A DNA stretch of 7,342 nucleotides from Prevotellaceae bacterium (GTDB lineage Bacteria; Bacteroidota; Bacteroidia; Bacteroidales; Bacteroidaceae). The notes under the pieces are model-generated. The model ran no database searches. It was not told the origin of the DNA and saw only the letters and a program-made list of their open reading frames with translations. This document shows positions 1-5,717 of this stretch, piece after piece. The stretch is taken from positions 1 through 7,342 of the forward strand of contig JAUNIK010000133.1 in assembly GCA_030523505.1 (NCBI GenBank), read 5' to 3'. Position numbers and translations under genes: made by a program. Within the stretch, counting starts at the first letter, position 1. Every line of letters starts with the position of its first letter.

Positions 1-79
1 AAGAATGATAAAGGATAATACTCTAACTGATGCTCTCATATATACGTTTTTTTGTTTGGACTTGCAAAAATAACTATTA

Positions 80-155
80 TAATCTACAACGCCAAAGATT
101 TCACAGTAAATTAGTCTACAAATAATCTACCATTAGTCTACCATTTATCTACGTT
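80..155. repeat. 11-bp iteron-like direct repeats
   Basis: Four tandem copies of an 11-bp unit start at 112, 123, 134 and 145 (TAGTCTACAAA, TAATCTACCAT, TAGTCTACCAT, TTATCTACGTT). A fifth match, TAATCTACAAC, starts at 80. The shared core is TARTCTAC. An exact 11-bp period puts every copy on nearly the same face of the helix, which fits cooperative protein binding. The array lies upstream of a replication-type operon, so replication-initiator iterons, an operator, or arm-type sites for a recombinase beyond the left edge are all possible. The repeat is directly visible; its role is inferred. Confidence 0.75.
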
Positions 156-180
156 TTCCATTGATTTCGCGTGGAAATTC

Positions 181-221
181 AAGGAGGGAGTTTTCTTATG
201 GAACATTCATTAAAAACATGA
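181..221 (+). promoter_or_regulatory. Strong Shine-Dalgarno with 7-codon mini-ORF (possible leader peptide)
   Basis: AAGGAGG at 181-187 is followed 10 nt later by an ATG at 198, opening a reading frame MEHSLKT that ends at the TGA of 219-221. Strong Shine-Dalgarno sequences are uncommon in Bacteroidetes and none of the other genes here has one as good, so the match may mean something. It could be a leader peptide acting by translational attenuation on the operon at 361, or simply a chance purine run. There is no codon bias evidence for so short a frame. Confidence 0.3.
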
Positions 222-278
222 TTATATTTTTGTACCTATAAATAATTTAGTCCTGAATCCTAAGCCATATCTTTTCTT

Positions 279-298
279 GTTAAATCATGTTAAATATC
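279..298. repeat. 10-bp tandem direct repeat in leader
   Basis: GTTAAATCAT at 279-288 is followed at once by GTTAAATATC at 289-298, a 10-bp tandem with eight of ten bases identical. It lies about 60 bp before the first gene of the operon and could be an operator. In AT-rich sequence a chance origin is also possible. Confidence 0.35.
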
Positions 299-306
299 TG
301 GTCTTA

Positions 307-327
307 TCTTTACTCTATGGGTAAAGA
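307..327. promoter_or_regulatory. 7-bp perfect inverted repeat ahead of the operon
   Basis: TCTTTAC (307-313) and GTAAAGA (321-327) are perfect inverted arms around a 7-nt loop. The element ends 33 nt before the start codon at 361. No T-run follows, so it is not an intrinsic terminator; a dyad operator or a leader-RNA hairpin is more likely. A TAAATTTG at 349-356 fits the Bacteroidetes -7 consensus TAnnTTTG, but it has no TTTG at the right distance and lies only 4 bp from the start codon, so the promoter remains unassigned. Confidence 0.35.
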
Positions 328-360
328 ATCATATTCGACTTTTGTGAGTAAATTTGCGCT

Positions 361-753
361 ATGAGACGTAGAGACATATCGCAATGGGTATTGAGAATAG
401 AATCTCGTACTACCCTCAACGAACAGTTGGGGGGAGCTCTCTATGATTTCATCGATAGTCATACTGTGGTTCTTTTTGATGGCAGACGGAAGTCGCTCCT
501 GTCGTGCGTCAGAGAGTCAACCCGTATGGGTGACAAAACGCTGCAGAAGGTGTTCCGTGGCGAGACCAACAAATCAGATCAATACCAAAGAGTGGAATGC
601 GCGATACAAGAATGGTTGTCAACTGCTGAGCGTATAAGACTGTTTGGAATATTGACAGATGTAAGAATGTCATACTACCGGGATCGTGGCGATGAGTTTC
701 TTGACGAACAACGCCAGAAATACCGCCCGAAGAGAAAAGCATCTCCTCCTTGA
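361..753 (+). CDS. Hypothetical protein, first gene of replication-type operon
   Basis: An open frame for a 130-residue protein that I do not recognise. It is strongly charged, with an Arg-rich start (MRRRDISQW), a middle segment near residues 50-70 that could form helices, and a basic tail ending RPKRKASPP. It has no signal peptide, membrane segment or cysteine pair pattern. The basic ends suggest contact with nucleic acid, but no helix-turn-helix can be placed with confidence. It is the first gene of a run of same-strand, closely spaced genes leading into replication functions. The ATG at 361 is the first in-frame start; no clear Shine-Dalgarno precedes it, as usual in Bacteroidetes. The TGA at 751-753 is 41 bp before the next ATG. 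A DNA-binding regulator or replication accessory factor is possible. Confidence 0.65.
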   Translation: MRRRDISQWVLRIESRTTLNEQLGGALYDFIDSHTVVLFDGRRKSLLSCVRESTRMGDKTLQKVFRGETNKSDQYQRVECAIQEWLSTAERIRLFGILTDVRMSYYRDRGDEFLDEQRQKYRPKRKASPP

Positions 754-794
754 CCAGAATCTGTTTGTTATGCCGTCTGTCTAAAAACAAAAAT

Positions 795-980
795 ATGAAA
801 CAACTGAAAAATGTCCTTCATTCCTTCTCGCGGCTGGTGCTGTGGGTGGTGGTGCTGCTGTTGGTGGCAGCGTGTAGATTCATCAGCGACATGCTCGCTA
901 TAGTGCGTATCATCGTCAATGCCCTCGATAGGGCTCCGCGGTATGCTGTGGTACATCTGATGAAACGGCTTGAGGTATGA
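795..980 (+). CDS. Small single-pass membrane protein
   Basis: Encodes 61 residues from the ATG at 795. A longer reading from a TTG at 750 is possible, but its extra 15 residues are not convincing. The N-terminus is basic (MKQLKNVLHSFSRL) and is followed by a strongly hydrophobic stretch, about residues 14-28 (LVLWVVVLLLVAAC), ending in a cysteine. This can be read as a transmembrane helix or as a lipoprotein signal with a weak lipobox (VAAC). The tail is basic and moderately hydrophobic. The stop overlaps the next start as ATGA (977-980), which indicates translational coupling to the replisome-organizer-like gene. A small membrane protein in a replication operon could anchor the replication machinery or be an unrelated accessory factor; the function is unknown. 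Confidence 0.6.
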   Translation: MKQLKNVLHSFSRLVLWVVVLLLVAACRFISDMLAIVRIIVNALDRAPRYAVVHLMKRLEV

Positions 981-1339
981 CTGGTGGTAGTACCTTCTTT
1001 CAGCACCCTATAGGATTATGGGCGTCTGAACCTTACCGGCAACTTGCCGTTGACCTCGGTCCTGTGGGCCGTGGTATCTATTGGGATGTGTTTGAGCAGA
1101 TCCGTCTCGGTCGTGGCATCGACTCTCTGGACCATCTGCTGGCTATGTATGACGATGTGCGTCCGAAGCGCCTGCGGGAGTCGTACCAGAACAAACTGCG
1201 GCAGGTGCTGTCGCCGAAGTACAACCTGTTCTATGTATCAACCCAGCGCATGGTGACCATCGTGGATCATACGAAGGAAATCCGCGAGAAGAACCGCATC
1301 GCCCTGGAAGGTCCGGGACTGTTTGATGATTGGGAATGA
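977..1339 (+). CDS. DUF4373/Lin1244-like replisome-organizer domain protein
   Basis: A 120-residue protein. Residues 7-45 carry the pattern FFQHPIGLWAS..Y..L..DLG.VGRGIYWDVFEQI, which resembles the N-terminal winged-helix domain (DUF4373, Lin1244/Lin1753-like) of phage and mobile-element replisome organizers: an aromatic pair plus His, then a Gly-x-Gly-x-Tyr-Trp segment and a following helix. Those proteins bind the origin and help load the replicative helicase. This copy is short: after the domain comes a basic helix-rich part (KRLRESYQNKLRQVL) and a tail ending GPGLFDDWE, so any long C-terminal loader region is absent. It is coupled by ATGA overlaps to the genes on both sides (977-980 and 1336-1339), and the next gene is a RepA-like ATPase, which supports a replication role. 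The family assignment is by eye and moderately sure. Confidence 0.6.
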   Translation: MTGGSTFFQHPIGLWASEPYRQLAVDLGPVGRGIYWDVFEQIRLGRGIDSLDHLLAMYDDVRPKRLRESYQNKLRQVLSPKYNLFYVSTQRMVTIVDHTKEIREKNRIALEGPGLFDDWE

Positions 1340-2610
1340 GGCCTATGACCGCAATATCACTTATTACTGAGGCTCTGTCGCATGCTGGCGAGGACCAGCA
1401 GCTGATGGAGCGACTGTCGCATCTTGATGAGCGACGTATAACCCCTGACAAGGAGTTGCCCCCGATGGAATTCCTGTTCAGGATGTTCGGCAAACCTTGT
1501 TTCCCAAGAGGTGAACTGGTTGCTATCACTGGTAAGGCCAAAAGTGGAAAAACATTCATCAGCAGTATTCTGATGACTCTCTGTTTCTGCAGGGAGGTTC
1601 TCACTGTGCAACGCCTTGTGGAAAGGCCTCTTCGTATTCTATGGTTCGATACAGAGCAGTCGGAGGAGTCGACTCAGGATATTCTGAACAACCGAATACT
1701 CCCCATGATAGACGCTTCATCTTTTGTGGACGAAGACGAGAAGGCTTCCTGCTCCTCCCCTTGGGGGAGGGTGGGAGGAGCTTTCAACATCTTCAATGTC
1801 CGACAGGATGTGTGGCAGGAGCGATTGCCTCTGCTCGAGGCTGCTGTGCACAAGCTCCGACCGGATTTTGTCGTTGTTGACGGCATACGCGACCTTGTAA
1901 ACGACATCAATGATGGCGTCCTTGCACAGGATGTCATCGAGCGACTCATGCATCTTGCCAGTGATACGCAATGCTGCATGACGTGTATCCTCCATCAAAA
2001 CAAAGGTTCGGAGGATAAGAACCTCCGTGGATGGATCGGTACGGAACTGCTGAACAAGGCTTTCGAGGTGTATGAAGGAACAAAAGACGGAGACCGTATT
2101 TTCACTTGGCGCCAGATAGCCACCCGTAAATACGATATCCTCGATGAACTGAAATATACAGTGGGCGAGGACGGTATTCCACAGTTGTGTTCTGTGGAGG
2201 AGATACTTAAGTCGTGTAATAATAATTCGCACAACAGTTGCGTGAATCCAAACGGTCGTATTGCAGTCAATCCGAAGTATCTTCTTGCCTATGATGGTAA
2301 TTTCCCGATTCTTGATAACAAAGCTCTTTTTACTGACGCTTTCCGTCCAGGCGAGATAAAGACTGCTGTGGCACTTCAAGAGGTAGTTATGAAGATGGCG
2401 AATATCACCAGCTATAAGTACTATAACCGCTGTCGTGAGGATGCCCTTGCCAAGGGTGTAATCAAGCAAACTGCTGGTACGGGCAATCATATTGCCTACA
2501 CCTGTCTGTTAAAGCCATCTGTCGATGTGGTACCTCCAAAAACTGATGATACTCAGCAATTGAATTTGTTTGCAGAAAATGGAAGTTCCTTCGGTGACTT
2601 GCCATTCTGA
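1336..2610 (+). CDS. RepA-like RecA-fold AAA ATPase (replicative helicase-type)
   Basis: Encodes 424 residues from the ATG at 1336, chosen because it forms an ATGA overlap with the previous stop; a TTG at 1330 and an ATG at 1345 are alternatives. Walker A is GKAKSGKT (residues 66-73, GxxxxGKT). The next acidic motif is LWFDTEQS (about 102-109), Walker B is VVVDGIRDL with Asp182, and a HQNKG loop follows at 220-224, then a conserved RGWIGTELLNKAFEV block. This order matches the hexameric RepA/AAA_25 group of the RecA/DnaB superfamily in Bacteroidetes mobile elements, which supply helicase or loader activity at origins. The C-terminal 100 residues look like a winged-helix domain, probably for DNA binding. 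Residues 139-149 (CSSPWGRVGGA) are encoded by a C/G-rich repeat inserted in frame. The downstream neighbour is a primase-like gene, completing a replication module. Confidence 0.85.
   Translation: MRPMTAISLITEALSHAGEDQQLMERLSHLDERRITPDKELPPMEFLFRMFGKPCFPRGELVAITGKAKSGKTFISSILMTLCFCREVLTVQRLVERPLRILWFDTEQSEESTQDILNNRILPMIDASSFVDEDEKASCSSPWGRVGGAFNIFNVRQDVWQERLPLLEAAVHKLRPDFVVVDGIRDLVNDINDGVLAQDVIERLMHLASDTQCCMTCILHQNKGSEDKNLRGWIGTELLNKAFEVYEGTKDGDRIFTWRQIATRKYDILDELKYTVGEDGIPQLCSVEEILKSCNNNSHNSCVNPNGRIAVNPKYLLAYDGNFPILDNKALFTDAFRPGEIKTAVALQEVVMKMANITSYKYYNRCREDALAKGVIKQTAGTGNHIAYTCLLKPSVDVVPPKTDDTQQLNLFAENGSSFGDLPF
1751..1782. repeat. C-rich palindromic repeat inside the ATPase gene
   Basis: A REP-like palindrome embedded in coding sequence. 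Inner arms CCTCCCC (1754-1760) and GGGGAGG (1764-1770) enclose a 3-nt loop; outer arms GCTCCTCCC (1751-1759) and GGGAGGAGC (1773-1781) are also perfectly complementary. The reverse complement has the same layout as the non-coding copies at 5718, 6163, 6741 and 7284. The host frame stays open across it, giving Cys-Ser-Ser-Pro-Trp-Gly-Arg-Val-Gly-Gly-Ala, a composition unlike the flanking ATPase residues. It lies between two conserved motifs, where a surface loop is expected. Confidence 0.75.
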
Positions 2611-2656
2611 CCCCTACATACTACGTTCCCCTGTAAGGGAACTACGTATTAGGGTC
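2609..2656. other. Imperfect stem-loop between helicase-like and primase-like genes
   Basis: GTTCCC (2625-2630) pairs with GGGAAC (2637-2642) around CTGTAA, and the outer parts GACCCCTA (2609-2616) and TAGGGTC (2650-2656) pair with one bulge; the middle is only partly complementary. The left arm overlaps the stop codon of the ATPase gene. There is no T-run behind it, so it is a poor intrinsic terminator. It may be an mRNA processing or stability hairpin, or a single-strand structure used in replication, given its place 31 bp before the primase-like gene. Confidence 0.5.
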
Positions 2657-2687
2657 AAAGGCATCACCTCCGGAAAAAATCAACGTA

Positions 2688-3740
2688 ATGGATATGAATC
2701 TTGATAGCTCAACAATAGAGAAAATCAACAGTCTGAAGATTTTGGATGTGGCAGATAAACTGCAAGTCGGATATTCTGTGAAAGGCGCCTGGCGCAAGGC
2801 ACTCTGCTTCTGTCACGACGACCATCACCCAAGTCTCGGCATCAATCCGTCGCGCAACACATGGAAGTGTTTCAGTTGTGGTAAGGGAGGCAGTCATATC
2901 GACCTTGTCATGGAACATGAGAATCTTGCCTTCCCCGATGCCTGCGAATGGCTCATACGCGAGTTCAACATCCCCGTGCCACAGAAAGAAATACGCAAAT
3001 CACTCATCGAAGCAATAAAAGAAAAAGTTATGAAGAACGAAAACGAATACGAAAGGGGGGCTGATGTGTCGAAATACCTTAGTCCGGAGTTGCTTACTGA
3101 TTTCAAGGGCGTTAGCAACGAGTTCACTCGCGCCCTTGTCAGCACCGGCATCCTCACACAGGAGCAGATGAACCATGCCGCTGAGACATTCCGTCTCTCA
3201 ACAGCCGACGACAGTGTCATCTTCTGGCAGATAGACAGCGAGGGCAATATCCGTGAAGGCAAGGTGATGTACTATCAGGCTGACGGTCATCGCTCCCATT
3301 CACGCAAACCCGTCACTGTGTCATGGTTGCTAAAAGAAGCAAAGAAGCTCCCCAAGGACTGGCAGGCAAGCCGCTGCCTGTTTGGGTTGCATCAAACTTC
3401 GTACGAAAACGAAGACCGAATCATTGCTGTTGTGGAATCGGAGAAGACGGCTGTTATCTGTTCGGAACTGATACCGAGGTTGTCGGAGGCTGAGGTAATC
3501 TGGCTCGCAACGGGTGGCAAGTCGAACCTGTCAGCACAGGCGCTCCTGCCACTCAAGGGCATGAGGGTGATCCTGTTTCCCGACACCGACGCTTACACCG
3601 ACTGGGTCAAAACCGCTCAGGAGATATCTAAGCAGTTCGGTCATCCGATTACTGTCAGCAACATTTTGGAACAATATGCCACCGCCGACCAGAAGAAACG
3701 AAAGATTGACCTCGCCGATTTTATTATTGAAAGCAGATAG
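2688..3740 (+). CDS. CHC2 zinc-finger / Toprim primase-like protein
   Basis: A 350-residue protein; an ATG two codons later is an equally good start. The N-terminal 95 residues form a DnaG-type zinc domain: Cys40-x2-His43, then Cys61-x2-Cys64 in WKCFSCGKGGSHIDL, matching the CHC2 zinc finger that binds single-stranded template. The C-terminal part has a Toprim-like signature: VVESEKTA with Glu250, a GG at 276-277 (LATGGKSN), and FPDTDAY with Asp299 and Asp301. Glu plus DxD are the metal-binding residues of primases and topoisomerases. At 350 residues it lacks the long C-terminal helicase-interaction domain of DnaG, as is common in compact mobile-element primases; the Bacteroidetes DUF6371-type proteins may be the closest group (from memory). 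It probably primes replication for the element together with the ATPase upstream. Its stop is 3 bp before the next start. Confidence 0.8.
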   Translation: MDMNLDSSTIEKINSLKILDVADKLQVGYSVKGAWRKALCFCHDDHHPSLGINPSRNTWKCFSCGKGGSHIDLVMEHENLAFPDACEWLIREFNIPVPQKEIRKSLIEAIKEKVMKNENEYERGADVSKYLSPELLTDFKGVSNEFTRALVSTGILTQEQMNHAAETFRLSTADDSVIFWQIDSEGNIREGKVMYYQADGHRSHSRKPVTVSWLLKEAKKLPKDWQASRCLFGLHQTSYENEDRIIAVVESEKTAVICSELIPRLSEAEVIWLATGGKSNLSAQALLPLKGMRVILFPDTDAYTDWVKTAQEISKQFGHPITVSNILEQYATADQKKRKIDLADFIIESR

Positions 3741-3743
3741 CCT

Positions 3744-3926
3744 ATGAAAAGTTATACCAAAGCCCAGCTCGCTGACATGGCAGGAGTGTCGCTCCGCACT
3801 TTCTCTCGTTGGATGGCAGAACGCGAGGCTGACCTCCGTCCCTTAGGCCTCACCAAGCATTCGCACATCCTCCCGCCGAAAGCAGTGAAAATCCTTGCCG
3901 ACTTCTATGGGATTGATGTAGAGTGA
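3744..3926 (+). CDS. Small helix-turn-helix DNA-binding protein
   Basis: A 60-residue protein, 3 bp downstream of the primase-like gene and so in the same operon. Residues 5-24 (TKAQLADMAGVSLRTFSRWM) form a clear helix-turn-helix: a first helix ending AQLADMAG, a turn at Val-Ser, then a recognition helix LRTFSRWM. The rest, with LPPKAVKILADFYGI, is a typical closing helix. The layout recalls MerR/excisionase-like small proteins and the DUF4248 family often found near replication and HU genes in Bacteroidales, but I cannot decide between them. Likely roles are an operon regulator or a recombination directionality factor. It is the last gene of the operon and faces the reverse-strand ATPase gene. 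Confidence 0.75.
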   Translation: MKSYTKAQLADMAGVSLRTFSRWMAEREADLRPLGLTKHSHILPPKAVKILADFYGIDVE

Positions 3927-3983
3927 TTCCTTTTGCTCTTAATTTCCTCTTGTAATAAGTTGAAACACAGTCCTTTAAATGCT

Positions 3984-4025
3984 GTGTGCCAAATAAGCAA
4001 AAAAATAGATGCTTATTTGGCACAC
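3984..4025. repeat. 15-bp perfect palindrome, downstream bracket of the ATPase gene
   Basis: GTGTGCCAAATAAGC (3984-3998) and GCTTATTTGGCACAC (4011-4025) are perfect inverted arms around a 12-nt A-rich loop. Beyond a bulge, GCTGTGT (3981-3987) can also pair with ACACAGC (4032-4038). It lies between two convergent genes and could stop transcription from both sides, although no T-run follows either arm. Its inner 32 bp (3989-4020) are nearly the same as the palindrome at 5551-5582 on the other side of the ATPase gene, with the same loop length, so a plain terminator does not explain it fully. Confidence 0.8.
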
Positions 4026-4047
4026 CTGAAAACACAGCAGCCTTGTG

Positions 4048-5511
4048 CTACAACCCATACTTATCACGGGTGCTCTTCAAAGTATTCTTTGCTACAGTGT
4101 AGGTGTAACAAGCCACAGGCATAAAGTGTAGTGTAACACTGTCCATTTCCTTGCGCAATGTAATGGTTCGTGTGGTCACAATGGCTTCTTCAAGACCGTT
4201 CTTTGGCATGTACCATAAGAGAGACTCCAATTCCCCAGGGTGTTCGGGGTAACGATCGCTCCATTTCAGTTCGACAGCCCAATGCGGCTTCTGGCGTGCT
4301 ATGTCAATGCCAACAACATCTACCTCGCCCTGCACTTTCTTGTTAAGACGCCAGCTTGCATACGATATGTCCACGCCTGTTCTCGGAATCCATTGAGCAT
4401 ATACAGCCGTTTCCACCATATCGCCTATTTCTTCGTCAGTTTCTCGTATAGGTTGAAACAGTGCACATCGCAGTGAAGGATTGGTTAAGTATATCTTAAA
4501 GCTTGTCTCTCTCTGATATCTCTTTGCGGTGTCGTCAGTTCTGTGAATAACTTTAATTAGAAAAGCTGCTTCCAGATAATTGATGTATTTTTTCAGTACA
4601 TCCTTCCTGACACCAGATTCCTTTGACATTGCTTCATACGAGAATTCACTTCCAGAGTGGTATGCAATCATTGTGAAGAGAGAGTTTAATTCCTGTACAT
4701 CCTGAATACCGTATAGGCTTGGCAAATCTCTGAGAAGAACTTTATCAATGATGTCGTTACGGATAAACTGCCCTGGGTCAGACTGAATTCTCTCGGAGAA
4801 TACGACCTCAGGATATCCTCCGAAATTGATATAGTCAACAAACAGTCCATTCAGTTTCTCTATATCAATAGTTCCGTAGTAATCCAGTTCCAGGCCTTTC
4901 CATTGCATCTTCTGCGGTATCATCAGCTGATCATACCCTTTGAGATGGATGAATTCATAGAAGGTCAGAGGAGGTAGACTGAAATCTGTGAATCTTCCAG
5001 CACCACTCTCGTCACTCTGTTTTTTCAAGGCCGCTGCGGCTGATCCACTCGCTACGAACTTAACATTCTTGTAGGTGTCAACAAGCGATTTCAGATGTAT
5101 CTCCCAATCCTTCAAATACTGAATCTCGTCAAAGAAAACCCAATATTTGCTTTTGTCGTCTTGACCTTTGCCAAGTGTCTGCTTTGCAAGTGTAAACAAC
5201 TGTTCCAGTGGAATCTTGTTATATATAGGCGTTTCCACAGAAACATATATTATGTTTTGTGCAGACACACCATCTTCGAGCAGTTTCTGTATGGTGTGGT
5301 AAAGCATAACCGTTTTGCCGACACGCCTCGGTCCCATAAGTATCAAAGCCCTTTTCAGATCCATATCCGTCACGAGAGGATAAAATATATCCATGTACAA
5401 CCTCGGTGTCATCTGACTATAGAAATCGGATATCACCCCCTCTGTCCACCAAGGATTATCAATCCTCAGTCTTCCGATAATCTGTTTCTCTAATAGTGCT
5501 GTATATTCCAT
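4048..5511 (-). CDS. AAA_14/DUF4143 family ATPase
   Basis: Encodes 487 residues from the ATG at 5511. An ATG at 5562 would add 17 residues, but it lies upstream of the promoter at 5532-5563. Residues 60-67 (GPRRVGKT) are Walker A and 124-129 (WVFFDE) are Walker B; a VASGS segment near 153-157 fits the sensor region. The C-terminal third is the DUF4143 part. There GEVDVVG (Asp398) and VELKWSD (Glu414-x-Lys416) make a D...ExK pattern like the PD-(D/E)xK nuclease fold, so a nuclease-like core is plausible, though activity is unproven. These ATPases occur in many copies in Bacteroidetes genomes, and their function is largely unknown. The gene has its own promoter, opposes the flanking genes, and is enclosed by matching 32-bp palindromes, so it looks like an independent insertion. 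Confidence 0.85.
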   Translation of the reverse strand: MEYTALLEKQIIGRLRIDNPWWTEGVISDFYSQMTPRLYMDIFYPLVTDMDLKRALILMGPRRVGKTVMLYHTIQKLLEDGVSAQNIIYVSVETPIYNKIPLEQLFTLAKQTLGKGQDDKSKYWVFFDEIQYLKDWEIHLKSLVDTYKNVKFVASGSAAAALKKQSDESGAGRFTDFSLPPLTFYEFIHLKGYDQLMIPQKMQWKGLELDYYGTIDIEKLNGLFVDYINFGGYPEVVFSERIQSDPGQFIRNDIIDKVLLRDLPSLYGIQDVQELNSLFTMIAYHSGSEFSYEAMSKESGVRKDVLKKYINYLEAAFLIKVIHRTDDTAKRYQRETSFKIYLTNPSLRCALFQPIRETDEEIGDMVETAVYAQWIPRTGVDISYASWRLNKKVQGEVDVVGIDIARQKPHWAVELKWSDRYPEHPGELESLLWYMPKNGLEEAIVTTRTITLRKEMDSVTLHFMPVACYTYTVAKNTLKSTRDKYGL

Positions 5512-5531
5512 ATAAAAGATTTTGGATAGGG

Positions 5532-5563
5532 CAAAGGTAACGAATATTTGCCGAATAAGCAAA
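5532..5563 (-). promoter_or_regulatory. Bacteroidetes-type promoter of the ATPase gene
   Basis: Read on the reverse strand, TTTG (complement of 5560-5563) is followed by exactly 20 bp and then TACCTTTG (complement of 5532-5539). This fits the Bacteroidetes primary-sigma consensus TTTG-N19-21-TAnnTTTG at every defined base. Transcription would start around 5525, giving a leader of roughly 14 nt before the ATG at 5511. The -33 element and spacer lie within the palindrome at 5551-5582, so a protein bound there could block the promoter. Confidence 0.8.
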
Positions 5564-5582
5564 TTTTTATAGGCTTATTTGG
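5551..5582. repeat. 32-bp palindrome, upstream bracket of the ATPase gene
   Basis: CCGAATAAGC (5551-5560) and GCTTATTTGG (5573-5582) are inverted arms with one mismatch around a 12-nt AT-rich loop. The copy at 3989-4020 has arms CCAAATAAGC and GCTTATTTGG with the same 12-nt loop length, so only one arm base differs while the loops differ more. The conservation of arms rather than loop suggests that the dyad is what is recognised. It covers the -33 promoter element, which makes an operator role plausible alongside a possible boundary role. Confidence 0.8.
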
Positions 5583-5717
5583 TAGAAAACATGCTAAATA
5601 GGCAAAAGATATGGATTTTTTATTCTTATTTTTCCGCCAAATTCCGCCAAACCAAGTCAAAACCTACCAACGCCCGCCAGGCCCCCTTGCGGATTTAGTA
5701 ACTTTGTAAACAGAAAA

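Noticed and set aside
80..155. CRISPR array
   Set aside because: Units are only 11 bp with no spacers of constant length; no cas genes are present.
349..356. TAAATTTG as the -7 promoter element of the operon
   Set aside because: It fits TAnnTTTG but has no TTTG 19-21 bp upstream and is only 4 bp from the start codon, which would require a leaderless mRNA.
1717..2490. 257-residue reverse-strand frame opposite the RepA-like ATPase
   Set aside because: It lies wholly antisense to a gene with clear Walker motifs and shows no recognisable domain; it is a shadow frame.
3984..4025. Simple bidirectional intrinsic terminator
   Set aside because: Neither strand has a T-run after the stem, and the inner 32 bp recur in the ATPase promoter region, so termination alone does not explain it.
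5512..5562. Upstream start of the ATPase gene at 5562, giving 504 residues
   Set aside because: That ATG lies upstream of the transcription start predicted from the consensus promoter at 5532-5563 and inside the palindrome, so it would not be in the mRNA.
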